Positions 39,912 to 47,830 of a stretch of DNA of 64,000 nucleotides are shown in pieces (the stretch's first letter is position 1; every line of letters begins with the position of its first letter). The stretch spans positions 1 to 64,000 of the forward strand of contig NZ_JADILJ010000016.1 of the NCBI RefSeq assembly GCF_017355185.1, read 5' to 3'. The translations under genes and the position numbers were made by a program. Under the pieces are notes generated by a model. It searched no databases. It saw nothing but the letters and a program-made list of their open reading frames with translations, and was not told the DNA's origin. This stretch comes from Rathayibacter sp. SD072 (lineage in GTDB: Bacteria; Actinomycetota; Actinomycetes; Actinomycetales; Microbacteriaceae).

Positions 39912-41291
39912 TCAGGCCGCGCCGAGGCGCGTCACTGCGGAGGCGATCGCGCGGGTGGTCTCGCCGTCCGGCCAGCGGAGGACGACGCCCTCGCCCGGGA
40001 CGAGGCGGCCGATCGGGGCGGTGACGGCGTGCGGCGAGCGCATCCGCCCCCGGCCCGGAGGGTCGGCGGTGAGCATCGCGAAGCCGGGGAAGCAGGAGAG
40101 CCAGTCGGCGACCCCGGCCGCAGCGGGGCGGGGGACCGCGGTGACGTCGATCTCGGCACCGCCGCCGGACGCCTCGGCGAGCATGCCCACGGTGCCGACG
40201 AGGCCCGCCATGCTCACGTCCTTCGCGCCGTCGGGAGCGCAGGCGCCGACGCTCGCCGCGAGGGAGCGGAGGACGTCGGGGGAGCGCCACGAGGTCGAGT
40301 CCCACTGCGCTCCCGCGTACCCGGGACGCCACGAGCCGCTCACATCGACCGTCAGGCTCAGCTCGTGGCCCAGCGGCGCCGACCCGGGGACGGGACGCGC
40401 GGTGCGGCCGAGCCCGGTCACGGACAGCGCAGCGGGCACGCCGAGCTGGGTGTGACCGCCGAGCAGCGGCACGCCCCAGGCCTCGGCGGCGTCGCGGAGA
40501 CCGCGGAGGATGCGGGCGGCGGAGTCGGTATCGCGGGCGCCGACCGCGTCGAGCAGGCCCACGGGGTCCGCGCCCATGGCGGTGAGGTCGTTCACGTTCA
40601 CGAGCACGGAGCACCAGCCCGCCCACTCCGGATCCCGCTCGACCATCGAGGGGACGATCGCGTCGCAGACGGCGACGAGGTCCGAGCCCGGGACCGGCGC
40701 TCCGTCGTCGCCGCGGAAGCCGGGGCCGCCGAGCTGCCCCGCGAAGGCCTCGAGCAGCGGGCCGAGAGAGGCCTTCGCCGCGCGGGCCAGGCGGTCGAAC
40801 CGGTCGATCGGCCAGCGCATCCGCACGTGAGGCAGGCCCGCGACGTCGGCGGTGCCGAGGCGGTCCCAGCCGAGGCGGCGGAAGAGGATCTCGTTCTGCC
40901 GCTGCACGGTCGCCTCGAAGCGGATCACGCCCCGCGACTCCGCCTCCGCGCACGCGGCGCGCACGAGGGCCGCGCCCAGGCCGGCGGCCCCGCGGGCGTC
41001 GCGGCGGACCACCAGACGGCTGCCGGTCCACCAGCCGAGGTCCTGCTCGAGCGCGGGCGCCAGGCGCACCCCGCCGACGACTTCGCCGCCGAGCCGGGCG
41101 ACGAGCACGACCGTGCGCGGGTCGTCGTCGAGGGCGTCGCGGTCGTCGGAGTCGAACAGCTGCTGCTCCTCGACGAACACCGCTCGCCGCAGGGCCCGGT
41201 AGGCGAGGGTCCCGGCCTCGTCGGCGACGGCGATCGAGAGCGGAGCGGCCGGAGCGATCCTCCGCACGCCCTCGAGGATCGACAGCTCCAT
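39912..41291 (-). CDS. Fused GNAT acetyltransferase (MSMEG_0567/Sll0786) and AIR-synthase-like (Sll0787) protein
   Basis: 459 residues in two parts. Residues 1-175 are a GNAT domain: YRALRRAVFVEEQQLFD and VLVARLGGEVVGGVRLAP, ending GWDRLGTADVAGLPHVRMRW. Residues 195-459 are a PurM/SelD-like ATP-binding fold: VNVNDLTAMGADPVGLLDAV (metal-binding Asp), GGHTQLGVPAALSVTGLG and DVSMAGLVGTVGMLAEASGGG. These are the Sll0786 and Sll0787 components of the conserved nitrogen-starvation nitrilase cluster, here one polypeptide (NitE+NitF in Nit1C naming). Substrates are unknown. Its ATG overlaps the stop of the radical SAM gene by one base. Confidence 0.86.
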   Translation of the reverse strand: MELSILEGVRRIAPAAPLSIAVADEAGTLAYRALRRAVFVEEQQLFDSDDRDALDDDPRTVVLVARLGGEVVGGVRLAPALEQDLGWWTGSRLVVRRDARGAAGLGAALVRAACAEAESRGVIRFEATVQRQNEILFRRLGWDRLGTADVAGLPHVRMRWPIDRFDRLARAAKASLGPLLEAFAGQLGGPGFRGDDGAPVPGSDLVAVCDAIVPSMVERDPEWAGWCSVLVNVNDLTAMGADPVGLLDAVGARDTDSAARILRGLRDAAEAWGVPLLGGHTQLGVPAALSVTGLGRTARPVPGSAPLGHELSLTVDVSGSWRPGYAGAQWDSTSWRSPDVLRSLAASVGACAPDGAKDVSMAGLVGTVGMLAEASGGGAEIDVTAVPRPAAAGVADWLSCFPGFAMLTADPPGRGRMRSPHAVTAPIGRLVPGEGVVLRWPDGETTRAIASAVTRLGAA

Positions 41292-42439
41292 CAGGCGCCG
41301 GCGGTCTTCAGCACGCCGCACGCGCCGCAGGCGGCGCAGCCCGCCTTCTGACCCGAGGAGAGCATGCCCGCCGCGATCAGCAGCGCGGCCACCTGCTCGC
41401 TGACCGTCTCGAGGAGCGAGCCGGCGGGCGGGAGGACGTGGTCCACCTCCGTCGCGAGCGTGCCCTTCAGAGGGCGGAACGGGACGACGAACGGGTACAC
41501 GCCCATCTCGATCAGCTCGCCGGCGCTCGCGACGAGTTGGTCCGGGTCCTCGCCGAGGCCGACGAGGAGGTAGGTCGAGACCTGGTTGCGGCCGAAGATC
41601 CGCACGGCCTCCGCCCACGCCTCCTTGTACTTCTCGGTCGAGACGCGGGCCTTGCCGGGGGTCCAGCGGCGGCGGATGTCGTCGTCCATCGACTCGATGT
41701 GGATGCCGATCGAGAGGGCGCCGGCGTCCTTGAGCTCCTGCAGCGCCGCGAGATCCTCGGGCGGCTCGCACTGCACCTGGATCGGGAGGCCCGGCACCGC
41801 CTCGAGCACGGCGCGGACGCAGCGGGCGAGGTGCCGGGCACCGCGGTCGCGGCCCTTGGAGGTGCCGGTCGTCATCACCATCTGGCGGATGCCGTCGAGC
41901 CGGGCGGCCGCCTCGGCGACCTCGGCCAGCTGCGACGGCGTCTTCACCGCGATGGTGGAGTCGTTCGCCAGGGACGCCTCGATGGCGCAGAACCGGCAGC
42001 GCTCGGCCTCGTCGTAGCGCATGCAGGTCTGCACGACGGTGGTGGCCAGGATGTTGCGGCCGTGCAGCCGCGCGATCTTCTCGTAGGAGACTCCGTCGGC
42101 CGTCTCGAGGTCGTAGAACCGGGGGCGCTTCACGGGCTCGACGTCCAGGCCCAGATCGGCGCCGTCGAGCAGCAGCCGGCCGTTCGTGACGGAGTAGGGG
42201 CTGCGCGGATTCACGGGGATCGCGGCACCGAGGCCGCCGATCACGACGTGTCCGTCGTCGCTGGGCCCGGCTCCCGCCTCCCGGTGCACGGGGGCGTCGA
42301 CGCGGATGCCCTGCAGGGCGATGTCGACGCGGGTGCGCAGGTCGCTCGGGGAGGAGCCGCAGCCGGCGCCGAAGTCGGTGTCGGCATCCGGGACGGTGGC
42401 GGTGGCGGTGCGCAGGCGGGGCATCTGCAGGTCGGTCAT
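41291..42439 (-). CDS. Radical SAM protein, MSMEG_0568 family
   Basis: 382 residues. The [4Fe-4S]/SAM site is Cys139-x8-Cys148-x2-Cys151 (TCMRYDEAERCRFCAIE), the non-standard spacing of the MSMEG_0568/NitD group. Downstream strands include MVMTTGTSKGRDRG and ALSIGIHIESMDDDIRRRW. The C-terminus is Cys-rich (GCAACGACG), possibly an auxiliary cluster ligand. SD GAGGAG precedes the ATG at 42439. The family always travels with the Sll0784-type nitrilase; it probably modifies or helps build the cluster's unknown product. First gene of the minus-strand half-operon, transcribed away from the 409-bp divergent region. Confidence 0.88.
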   Translation of the reverse strand: MTDLQMPRLRTATATVPDADTDFGAGCGSSPSDLRTRVDIALQGIRVDAPVHREAGAGPSDDGHVVIGGLGAAIPVNPRSPYSVTNGRLLLDGADLGLDVEPVKRPRFYDLETADGVSYEKIARLHGRNILATTVVQTCMRYDEAERCRFCAIEASLANDSTIAVKTPSQLAEVAEAAARLDGIRQMVMTTGTSKGRDRGARHLARCVRAVLEAVPGLPIQVQCEPPEDLAALQELKDAGALSIGIHIESMDDDIRRRWTPGKARVSTEKYKEAWAEAVRIFGRNQVSTYLLVGLGEDPDQLVASAGELIEMGVYPFVVPFRPLKGTLATEVDHVLPPAGSLLETVSEQVAALLIAAGMLSSGQKAGCAACGACGVLKTAGA

Positions 42440-42519
42440 GGGGCTCCTCGGTGCGATCGAGTCGAGCGGTGCGCGGCGCGGACGTCCGTCGCCGTGAGCA
42501 CCCATCCAAGGCGCCGGGT

Positions 42520-42613
42520 GTTTCCGATCGATGACATCCGGAACGCGATCCTGTTACATCCGCGACGGCTGTCGTGTAACGCAGGCTTCTTCCGCTCGAA
42601 ACCACACGGAAAC
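42520..42613. promoter_or_regulatory. GlnR-like half-sites in the divergent nit promoter region
   Basis: Minus strand: GTCAT-n6-GAAAC (42535-42520). Plus strand: GTAAC (42576-42580), GAAAC (42598-42602) and GAAAC (42609-42613), all in an 11-bp register, as in the actinobacterial GlnR box gTnAC-n6-GaAAC repeats. GTTACA...TGTAAC (42553-42580) also forms an inverted repeat. Nitrogen control would fit the cluster, but binding is untested. Confidence 0.45.
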
Positions 42614-42848
42614 AGGGGCGGCCTTGACTGATCGGTACCCGGAGGCGTCCTCGACGACCCGGCCCCGTCGCTCCGCTCGTCCCGATCCGCCCCGAGCGAC
42701 ACCGGCACCGCCCGCATCACAGCACGACCGCATCACCGGCTCTCCTGTCACTGCACCACTCCACCATCGCACCGCGCTGAGGCGCAGTCGTCCTTCCCTC
42801 GCACCTGCGCCTCTCGGCGCAGTCCCTCGACGAACCCCGGAGGTTCCC
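42614..42848 (+). other. Long leader upstream of the Sll0783-like gene
   Basis: 235 bp without a convincing ORF. TTGACT at 42624-42629 is a possible -35 without a good -10. An inverted repeat GAGGCGCAG ... CTGCGCCTC (about 42780-42814) can form a hairpin shortly before the SD GGAGG at 42839-42843. Confidence 0.4.
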
Positions 42849-43373
42849 GTGTCCGACATCGAAGACCAGATCACCGCCAACATCGAGAAGTCCCGCTCCG
42901 AGATCGCGCACCCGTCGCTCCCGAACGGCAGCAACCTCTACGGCTCGACGAAGGTGTTCCCCGACTACCAGGCCGAGCCCGGCCAGTCGTACTTCACCCT
43001 CGTGCACGGCATCGCGCACGAGTCCTCCGTCAGCTTCGTCGCGATCCTGCAGGCGACCCGCGCGGCACGGAAGGGCTTCGAGTCGGCGGTCTACTTCTAC
43101 GGCCCGGGCACCATCAACGCCATGGCGACCCGCGGCTTCCCGACGGTCGGCGACTCCGGCTTCCCCGGCGAGCAGAACATCAACAACGCGCTGAAGACCT
43201 TCATCGAGGAGGGCAACCGCGTCTTCGTCTGCCGCTTCGGCATGGCGCTGCACGGACTCCGCGAGGAGGACCTGATCGAGGGCACGATCCCGTGCCACCC
43301 GCTCGACGTGCAGGACGCCCTCATCCACTACGCCCGCAAGGGTGCCATCATCAACTCCACCTACAACCTCTAG
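42849..43373 (+). CDS. MSMEG_0572/Sll0783 family protein (NitB-like)
   Basis: 174 residues. Starts VSDIEDQITANIEKSRSEIA and contains YFTLVHGIAHESSVSFVAI, FYGPGTINAMATRGFP and the cysteine-containing FVCRFGMALHG, matching the family found beside Sll0784-type nitrilases. The cyanobacterial homologue gives the nitrogen-starvation locus its name. A DsrE-like fold is suggested by the strand/helix pattern but I cannot verify it. GTG start; GGAGG at 42839-42843 is 5 nt upstream. First gene of the plus-strand half of the cluster, 9 bp before the nitrilase. Longer in-frame starts reach into the regulatory region and lack coding bias. Confidence 0.88.
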   Translation: MSDIEDQITANIEKSRSEIAHPSLPNGSNLYGSTKVFPDYQAEPGQSYFTLVHGIAHESSVSFVAILQATRAARKGFESAVYFYGPGTINAMATRGFPTVGDSGFPGEQNINNALKTFIEEGNRVFVCRFGMALHGLREEDLIEGTIPCHPLDVQDALIHYARKGAIINSTYNL

Positions 43374-43382
43374 GCGCTCGCC

Positions 43383-44261
43383 ATGACGATCGTGGGATCC
43401 GTCGCGGCCAACTTCACCCGCGACCTCGACCAGAACTACGCGCTCATCCAGGCGCTCGTGGAGGAGGCGAGGGAGAAGCGGGTCGAGTTCCTCGCACTGC
43501 CCGAGGCCGCGATCGGCGGCTACCTCTCCTCGCTCGGCAACCACGGCGACACGATCCGCACCACCACGCGGTCGATGCCGCCGGCGATCTCGCTGGACGG
43601 GCCGGAGCTGCGCCGCGTGCGTGAGATCGCGGGCGACCTCCTCGTCGCGATCGGCTTCTGCGAGCTCGACGAGGACGGCGAGACCCGCTACAACGCGGCG
43701 GCGCTGCTGGACGGCGGGCAGATCTACGGCAGCTACCGCAAGGTGCACCAGCCGCTGGGCGAGCACCTGTCGTACTCGCCGGGGCCGGGCTACGCCGTGC
43801 ACGACACCCCGGTCGGCCGGGTGGGACTGCAGATCTGCTACGACAAGGCCTTCCCGGAGGCGGCGCGCTCGATGGCGCTGGACGGCGCCGAGATCATCGC
43901 CTCGCTCTCGGCCTGGCCCGCCGCGCGCACCGCGACCGCCGAGAACCTGCAGGAGGACCGCTGGACCTACCGGTTCAACCAGTTCGACATCGCCCGCGCG
44001 CTCGACAACCAGGTGTTCTGGATGGCGTCGAACCAGTCGGGCACCTTCGGATCGCTGCGCTACGTCGGCAACGCGAAGATCGTCGACCCGGGAGGCAACA
44101 TCCTCGCGACGACGCTGCTGGGCTCCGGGATGGCGGTGGCCGAGATCGACGTGCAGGGCACGTTCGAGGCGATGCGCGGCGGCATGTTCCACCTGCGCGA
44201 TCGTCGCCCGGACGCCTACGACATCGACCGGGTCTGGAGCGGAGGCCTCGTCCATGCCTGA
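43383..44261 (+). CDS. Nitrilase, Nit1/Sll0784 type
   Basis: Carbon-nitrogen hydrolase of 292 residues with the full catalytic set: Glu41 (LALPEAAIGGYL), Lys120 (SYRKVHQPLGEH, second Glu127) and nucleophile Cys152 (LQICYDKAFPEAARSM). Sll0784-type nitrilases hydrolyse small nitriles to acids and ammonia; related Nit1C clusters are linked to growth on cyanide nitrogen in some proteobacteria (from memory). Physiological substrate here is unknown. Its 3' end overlaps the next gene by 8 bp. A degenerate paralogue follows at 45865-46731. Confidence 0.92.
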   Translation: MTIVGSVAANFTRDLDQNYALIQALVEEAREKRVEFLALPEAAIGGYLSSLGNHGDTIRTTTRSMPPAISLDGPELRRVREIAGDLLVAIGFCELDEDGETRYNAAALLDGGQIYGSYRKVHQPLGEHLSYSPGPGYAVHDTPVGRVGLQICYDKAFPEAARSMALDGAEIIASLSAWPAARTATAENLQEDRWTYRFNQFDIARALDNQVFWMASNQSGTFGSLRYVGNAKIVDPGGNILATTLLGSGMAVAEIDVQGTFEAMRGGMFHLRDRRPDAYDIDRVWSGGLVHA

Positions 44262-44547
44262 GATGACCTTCTCCGTCCGCTGGCCCGACGGTGCCGAGGA
44301 GCGCTGCTACTCGCCGAGCCTGGTGATGCACGACTACCTCGCCGCGGGCGAGAGCTACCCGCTCGAGGACTTCGTCGGCCGCTCGAGCGAGGCGCTGCGG
44401 ATCGCGAGCGACCGCGTGCGAGCGAAGTTCGGCTTCGCCTGCACCTCCGCGATGCAGCAGGAGGCGGACATCGTCGCCGCGGCCGCCCGCTTCGACGGCG
44501 GGCACGTCCGCGTGCTGGCCATGGATCCGCCGGCGGTGCCGTCGTGA
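44254..44547 (+). CDS. MSMEG_0570 family small protein
   Basis: 97 residues, MPEMTFSVRWPDGAEERCYSP and DYLAAGESYPLEDFVGRSSEALRIAS, then RVRAKFGFACTSAMQQE: the MSMEG_0570 nitrogen-starvation family, known only from this type of cluster. Two cysteines (ERCYSP, FACTS) are notable; in related small proteins of radical SAM clusters such cysteines may be modification or binding sites, which here is speculation. Overlaps the nitrilase by 8 bp and the flavoprotein by 4 bp (GTGA), so it is translationally embedded in the operon. Confidence 0.85.
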   Translation: MPEMTFSVRWPDGAEERCYSPSLVMHDYLAAGESYPLEDFVGRSSEALRIASDRVRAKFGFACTSAMQQEADIVAAAARFDGGHVRVLAMDPPAVPS

Positions 44548-45818
44548 CCGCGCTCGAGAACGGCCGGCACGTCGAGGTCGCGGTGATCGGAGCGGGCCAG
44601 GCGGGTCTCTCGATCAGCCGCCTCCTCACCGACGACGGAGTGGACCACCTCGTGATCGAGCGCGACACGATCGCGCACGACTGGCTCGACCGGCGCTGGC
44701 GGAACTTCACCCTGGTCACCCCGAACTGGCAGTGCCGGCTGCCCGGGTACCCGTACGACGGCGACGACCCCGACGGCTTCATGACGCGCGACGCGGTGCA
44801 CGCGTGGGTCCGCCGCTACGCCGAGTCGTTCGACGCGCCGGTCGCCGAGGGCACCGAGGTGCTGCGGATGCGCGAGCGGGAGGGCGGCGGGTTCGAGGTC
44901 GTCACCTCGCGCGGGACGATCACCGCCGACCGCGTCGTCGTGGCGACGGGCGGCTACCACCGGCCCGTGCTGCCGGCCGTGGCGCAGCGCCTCCCCGACT
45001 CCGTCGTGCAGCTGCACTCGGCCGACTACCGCTCGGCCGCGGACCTCCCGGACGGCGGCGTGCTCGTCGTCGGATCGGGTCAGTCCGGCGCGCAGATCGC
45101 GGAGGACCTCTTCCTCGAGGGCCGCGAGGTGCACCTGGCGCTGGGCACGGCTCCGCGGGTCGCCCGCTTCTACCGCGGGCGCGACTGCGTCGCCTGGCTC
45201 TCGGACATGGGCGTCTACGACGTCCCCGTGCACGCGCAGGTCGGCGGGCTCTCGAAGCGGGAGTCGACGAACCACTACGTCACGGGGCGCGACGGCGGGC
45301 GCGACATCGATCTGCGCGCCTTCGCCCGCGACGGCATGCGGCTCTACGGCCGGCTGCAGAAGGTCGACGGCGGTGTGCTGCGCTTCGCCCCGACGGCGGA
45401 GGCGTCGCTGGACTACGCGGACTCGGTGGCGGAGTCGATCAAGAACGACATCGACGCCTACATCGAGCGCGCGGGAGTGCAGGCACCTGTGGAGGCGCGG
45501 TACACGCCCGTCTGGCGCCCGGAGCGCGAGATCGACGAGCTCGACCTCGCGGCGGCGGGGATCACGAGCGTGATCTGGGCCGTCGGCTTCCGCTCCGACT
45601 ACTCCTGGGTGCAGGTCGGGGCCTTCGACGGCTCGGGCCACCCGACGCACCGACGCGGAGCCACGGCCGTCCCCGGCCTGTACTTCCTCGGCCTGCCGTG
45701 GCTGCACACCTGGGGCTCCGGCCGGTTCGAGGCCGTCGCGCGGGATGCGGAGCACATCGCCGGGCTGCTGCGCGCGGAGGCACCGTCGTCCCGGTTCGCG
45801 GGCGCCGCGGTACGGTGA
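44544..45818 (+). CDS. Flavin-dependent oxidoreductase, MSMEG_0569 family
   Basis: FAD/NADPH monooxygenase-like protein of 424 residues. Two Rossmann motifs: VIGAGQAGLSISRLL (FAD, residues 15-29) and VVGSGQSGAQIAEDLFLEG (NADPH). WRNFTLVTPNWQCRLPG is a conserved substrate-side segment, and GLYFLGLPWLHTWGSGRF closes the FAD site. Similar to flavin monooxygenases but assigned to the nitrilase-cluster group by context and N-terminal sequence. GTG start overlapping the upstream stop. It probably oxidises the intermediate that ends as a nitrile or its product; the reaction is unknown. Confidence 0.88.
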   Translation: MTALENGRHVEVAVIGAGQAGLSISRLLTDDGVDHLVIERDTIAHDWLDRRWRNFTLVTPNWQCRLPGYPYDGDDPDGFMTRDAVHAWVRRYAESFDAPVAEGTEVLRMREREGGGFEVVTSRGTITADRVVVATGGYHRPVLPAVAQRLPDSVVQLHSADYRSAADLPDGGVLVVGSGQSGAQIAEDLFLEGREVHLALGTAPRVARFYRGRDCVAWLSDMGVYDVPVHAQVGGLSKRESTNHYVTGRDGGRDIDLRAFARDGMRLYGRLQKVDGGVLRFAPTAEASLDYADSVAESIKNDIDAYIERAGVQAPVEARYTPVWRPEREIDELDLAAAGITSVIWAVGFRSDYSWVQVGAFDGSGHPTHRRGATAVPGLYFLGLPWLHTWGSGRFEAVARDAEHIAGLLRAEAPSSRFAGAAVR

Positions 45819-45864
45819 CGCCGACCGGCCGCGAGCGCGGGGCCGGGAGGCGGGAGTGGGGACC

Positions 45865-46731
45865 ATGACGACGATCACGATGGCCGCGGTGGCGGCCCAC
45901 TTCGGCCGCGACCTCGAGCGCACGCTCGTGAAGCTGCCCGGGATCATCGGCGGCGCCCGCGAGAGGGGCGTCGACCTGCTCGTGCTCCCCGACGCGACGC
46001 TCGGCGGCTACCTGCTCGACCTGCACCACCCGGGACCGGACGACCTGCCGCAGGCCGTCGAGGTGGACGGGCCCGAGGTGGCCGCCGTCGCTCGGATGGC
46101 GGGCGACACGACGGTGTGCTTCGGCATCGCCGAGCGGGCGCTCGAGGGCGGCGAGGTGCGCCGCTACAACACGGCCGTCTGCGTGCAGGGCGGAGTCGTC
46201 GTCGGCACGCACCGCAAGGTCCATCTGCCGCTGGGGGAGTCGGAGGTCTACGCGGCCGGAGATCGTTTCGGCTCGTTCGACAGCCCGGTCGGGAGGATCG
46301 GCATGATGATCGACTTCGACAAGACGTTCCCGGAGTCGGCGCGCTCGCTGGCACTGGACGGCGCCGAGATCCTCTGCTGCCTGAGCGCCTGGCCCGCGAG
46401 CGTCACCGACCGCTCCGACCGCATCCGCAACGACCGCCAGGCGCACCTGTTCGACCTCTACGACTGCGCGCGGGCGGCCGAGAACCAGGTGTACCTCGTG
46501 TCCTCGAACCAGACCGGGGTGCTGGGCGGGCTGCGCTTCCTCGGCCAGGCCAAGGTCGTCGATCCGGCGGGGGAGATCGTCGCGAAGACCTGGGCCAAGG
46601 GCGGGCTCGCGAGCGCGTCCGACGATGTGTCGGCCGCGGTGGCGCGCGCCCGCCGCAGCATGGACCACCTCCGCGACCGCGCGGAGCACAGCTACCACCC
46701 GGCCGTGCGCCTCGCGCCGGGACTCGACTAG
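45865..46731 (+). CDS. Nitrilase-fold protein lacking catalytic Cys and Glu (pseudoenzyme)
   Basis: 288 residues, clearly a C-N hydrolase fold and paralogous to the nitrilase at 43383-44261: GGYLLDLHHPG, THRKVHLPLGES, LALDGAEILCCLSAWPAS and NQTGVLGGLRFLGQAK. But the catalytic Glu is Asp43 (LVLPDATLGG) and the nucleophile Cys is Asp150 (GMMIDFDKTFPE, where the active paralogue has ICYDKAFPE); Lys118 and Glu125 remain. The substitutions are clean codon differences, not frameshifts, and the ORF is intact, so this is a retained non-nucleophilic paralogue, possibly a regulatory or structural partner. It corresponds in position to MSMEG_0566 (C-N hydrolase). Confidence 0.85.
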   Translation: MTTITMAAVAAHFGRDLERTLVKLPGIIGGARERGVDLLVLPDATLGGYLLDLHHPGPDDLPQAVEVDGPEVAAVARMAGDTTVCFGIAERALEGGEVRRYNTAVCVQGGVVVGTHRKVHLPLGESEVYAAGDRFGSFDSPVGRIGMMIDFDKTFPESARSLALDGAEILCCLSAWPASVTDRSDRIRNDRQAHLFDLYDCARAAENQVYLVSSNQTGVLGGLRFLGQAKVVDPAGEIVAKTWAKGGLASASDDVSAAVARARRSMDHLRDRAEHSYHPAVRLAPGLD

Positions 46732-46744
46732 AGGGAGCCCGCCC

Positions 46745-47830
46745 GTGCGGATCGCGCTGCTGACGTACTCCACCCGGCCGCGCGGCGGGGTGGTGCACAC
46801 CCTCGCCCTGGCCGAGGCGCTCGCCGGCCGCGGTCACGACGTGACGGTCTGGACGCTCGGGCGCGGCGGCGACGACGCCTTCTTCCGTCCCGTCGATCCG
46901 GCGGTGCGGGTGCGGGTCGTGCCGTTCGCGGCCCGCGACGAGGAGAGCGTCGGCGACCGCATCGTCCGCTCCCTCGCCGCGATGGCCGCGGCGCTGGGCG
47001 GCGACGCCGACGTGGTGCACGCGCAGGACTGCATCTCGGCGAACGCGGCGCTCGACGCGCGCTTCGCGGGGCCGGGCGGACTGCTGCGCACCGTGCACCA
47101 CCTCGACGAGTTCACGACTCCGGCGCTCGTCGCGTGCCACGAGCGCGCCCTGATCGGACCGTCGGCGCTGCTCTGCGTCTCGCAGGCGGTGGCCGACGAG
47201 GTGGCGAGCGGGTGGGGGCGGCAGGCGGAGGTGATCCCGAACGGAGTGGACGCGGCGCGGTTCGCGGCGGCGTCCGGAAGCGAGGCGGCGCTGGCGTGGC
47301 GCGCACGGCTCGGCCCGTACGTGCTCGCCCTCGGCGGCATCGAGCCGCGCAAGGGCAGCATCGACCTGCTCGAGGCGCACGCCGGCCTGGCTCCGGGCAC
47401 GGCGCTCGTGTTCGGCGGGGGCGAGACGCTCTTCGACTACCGGCCCTACCGCGAGGAGTTCGAGCGGCGGGCCCGCGAGCTCGGGGTCGCACCCGTCGTG
47501 CTGGGCACGGTGGCGGAGGAGGACGTCGCGCCGCTCGTCGCCGGAGCGTCGGTGCTCGGCTTCGTCTCGACCAAGGAGGGCTTCGGCCTCGCGGCGATGG
47601 AGGCGCTCGCCGCGGGGGTGCCGGTGGTCGCCCGCGATCTGCCGGTGCTGCGCGAGGTGTTCGGGGACGCGGTGGCCTACGGGGCGGACGTCGAGGGGAT
47701 CCGGGCCGCGCTCGCGGCGGCGCTCGACGGGTCGGCGCCGCGCGACGGTCGCGCGCTCGCCTTCTCGCACGACTGGGGCGACGTCGCCGCGCGGCACGAG
47801 GGCCTCTACCGACGGCACCTCGCGAGCTGA
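46745..47830 (+). CDS. Glycosyltransferase, MSMEG_0565 family
   Basis: GT4-type (GT-B fold) glycosyltransferase of 361 residues. N-terminal RIALLTYSTRPRGGVVHTLALAEAL, VVHAQDCISANAAL and CVSQAVADEV; C-terminal VIPNGVDAARF, LALGGIEPRKGSIDLLEA and STKEGFGLAAMEALAAGVPVVARD (donor-binding E-x7-E). This is the nitrilase-cluster glycosyltransferase family, which suggests the product is glycosylated. GTG start 13 bp after the previous stop; its TGA overlaps the next ATG by one base. Confidence 0.88.
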   Translation: MRIALLTYSTRPRGGVVHTLALAEALAGRGHDVTVWTLGRGGDDAFFRPVDPAVRVRVVPFAARDEESVGDRIVRSLAAMAAALGGDADVVHAQDCISANAALDARFAGPGGLLRTVHHLDEFTTPALVACHERALIGPSALLCVSQAVADEVASGWGRQAEVIPNGVDAARFAAASGSEAALAWRARLGPYVLALGGIEPRKGSIDLLEAHAGLAPGTALVFGGGETLFDYRPYREEFERRARELGVAPVVLGTVAEEDVAPLVAGASVLGFVSTKEGFGLAAMEALAAGVPVVARDLPVLREVFGDAVAYGADVEGIRAALAAALDGSAPRDGRALAFSHDWGDVAARHEGLYRRHLAS

